This document shows positions 5,885 through 5,977 of a stretch of 5,977 nucleotides of DNA, one piece after another. The notes beneath the pieces were generated by a model. It worked only from the letters and a program-made list of their open reading frames with translations, was not told where the DNA came from and searched no databases. Origin of the DNA: Clostridiales bacterium (lineage in GTDB: Bacteria; Bacillota; Clostridia; Christensenellales; JAISNN01); contig JAITOQ010000213.1 of assembly GCA_031289865.1 (NCBI GenBank), forward strand, positions 1 through 5,977. Reading direction: 5' to 3'. The translations under genes and the position numbers were made by a program. Numbering within the stretch: position 1 is the stretch's first letter; each line of letters starts with the position of its first letter.

Positions 5885-5977
5885 ATGGGTTTTTATGAAA
5901 TCGCGACTATCGCGCTCCTTCCGTTATTTTTATTCACGATTTTGGCGGGAATAAATGTAAGGAGGACGTTCAAAAAA
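5885..5977 (+). CDS. N-terminus of a membrane protein, possibly a YugP-type zinc metallopeptidase (partial)
   Basis: An ATG at 5885, 8 nt after GAGGAA (5871-5876), opens a frame of 31 codons that runs off the right edge. Residues 5-23 form one hydrophobic segment (EIATIALLPLFLFTILAGI), followed by the basic stretch NVRRTFKK, so the N-terminus is probably outside or anchored and the rest begins on the positive-inside face. The combination of a single N-terminal helix and a V-(R/K)-x-T-F-x-K stretch recalls the start of Bacillota YugP-like zinc metallopeptidases, but the HExxH motif needed to prove it lies beyond the window. Any other single-pass anchored protein is possible. Confidence 0.7.
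   Translation, partial: MGFYEIATIALLPLFLFTILAGINVRRTFKK

Overview
The window reads as a piece of a low- to mid-GC Bacillota (Clostridia-like) genome. The reasons are strong AGGAG-type ribosome binding sites, a textbook sigma-A promoter, very short gene spacing, and a partial right-edge gene whose N-terminus recalls the YugP-type membrane metallopeptidases of that phylum. The taxonomic call is an inference from these traits; there is no rRNA or marker gene here.

Layout. From about 4435 leftwards to the window edge lies one AT-rich operon on the minus strand. In transcription order it holds a HAD-superfamily phosphatase (4362-3682), a 345-residue protein that resembles the DIT1/PvcA isonitrile-synthase family (3685-2648), a short-chain dehydrogenase/reductase (2641-1949), and a large protein starting at 1933 and running off the left edge after 644 visible residues. 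The genes are packed tightly: a 4-nt ATGA overlap, then gaps of 6 and 15 nt. A near-consensus extended -10 promoter (TTTACA, 17 nt, TATAAT) drives the operon. A 26-bp near-palindrome lies directly upstream of its -35 box and is a candidate operator. Right of the 352-nt intergenic region the composition changes: a GC-richer plus-strand gene of unknown function (4715-5704) follows, then an AT-rich gap and the first 31 codons of a membrane protein (5885 onward).

The most interesting object is the large protein at the end of the operon. Hand translation gives three regions in order: an N-terminal TIR domain (about 5-150), a SIR2-like region (about 175-400) in which the usual catalytic His is Phe and the Gly-rich motif is eroded, and a helical linker leading into an IF-2B / ribose-1,5-bisphosphate isomerase-like Rossmann domain (about 525 to beyond 644). 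TIR and SIR2 domains are the NAD-consuming modules of bacterial immune systems such as Thoeris. IF-2B-family domains bind sugar phosphates or nucleotides.

My working hypothesis is that the three upstream genes make or alter a small phosphorylated or isonitrile-type molecule, and that the TIR/SIR2-like/IF-2B protein responds to it (or to its disturbance) with NAD cleavage. The operon would then be a conflict or stress-response system of a type I do not recognise as named. Domain calls are from motif reading only; the functional link between the genes is inference from operon structure.
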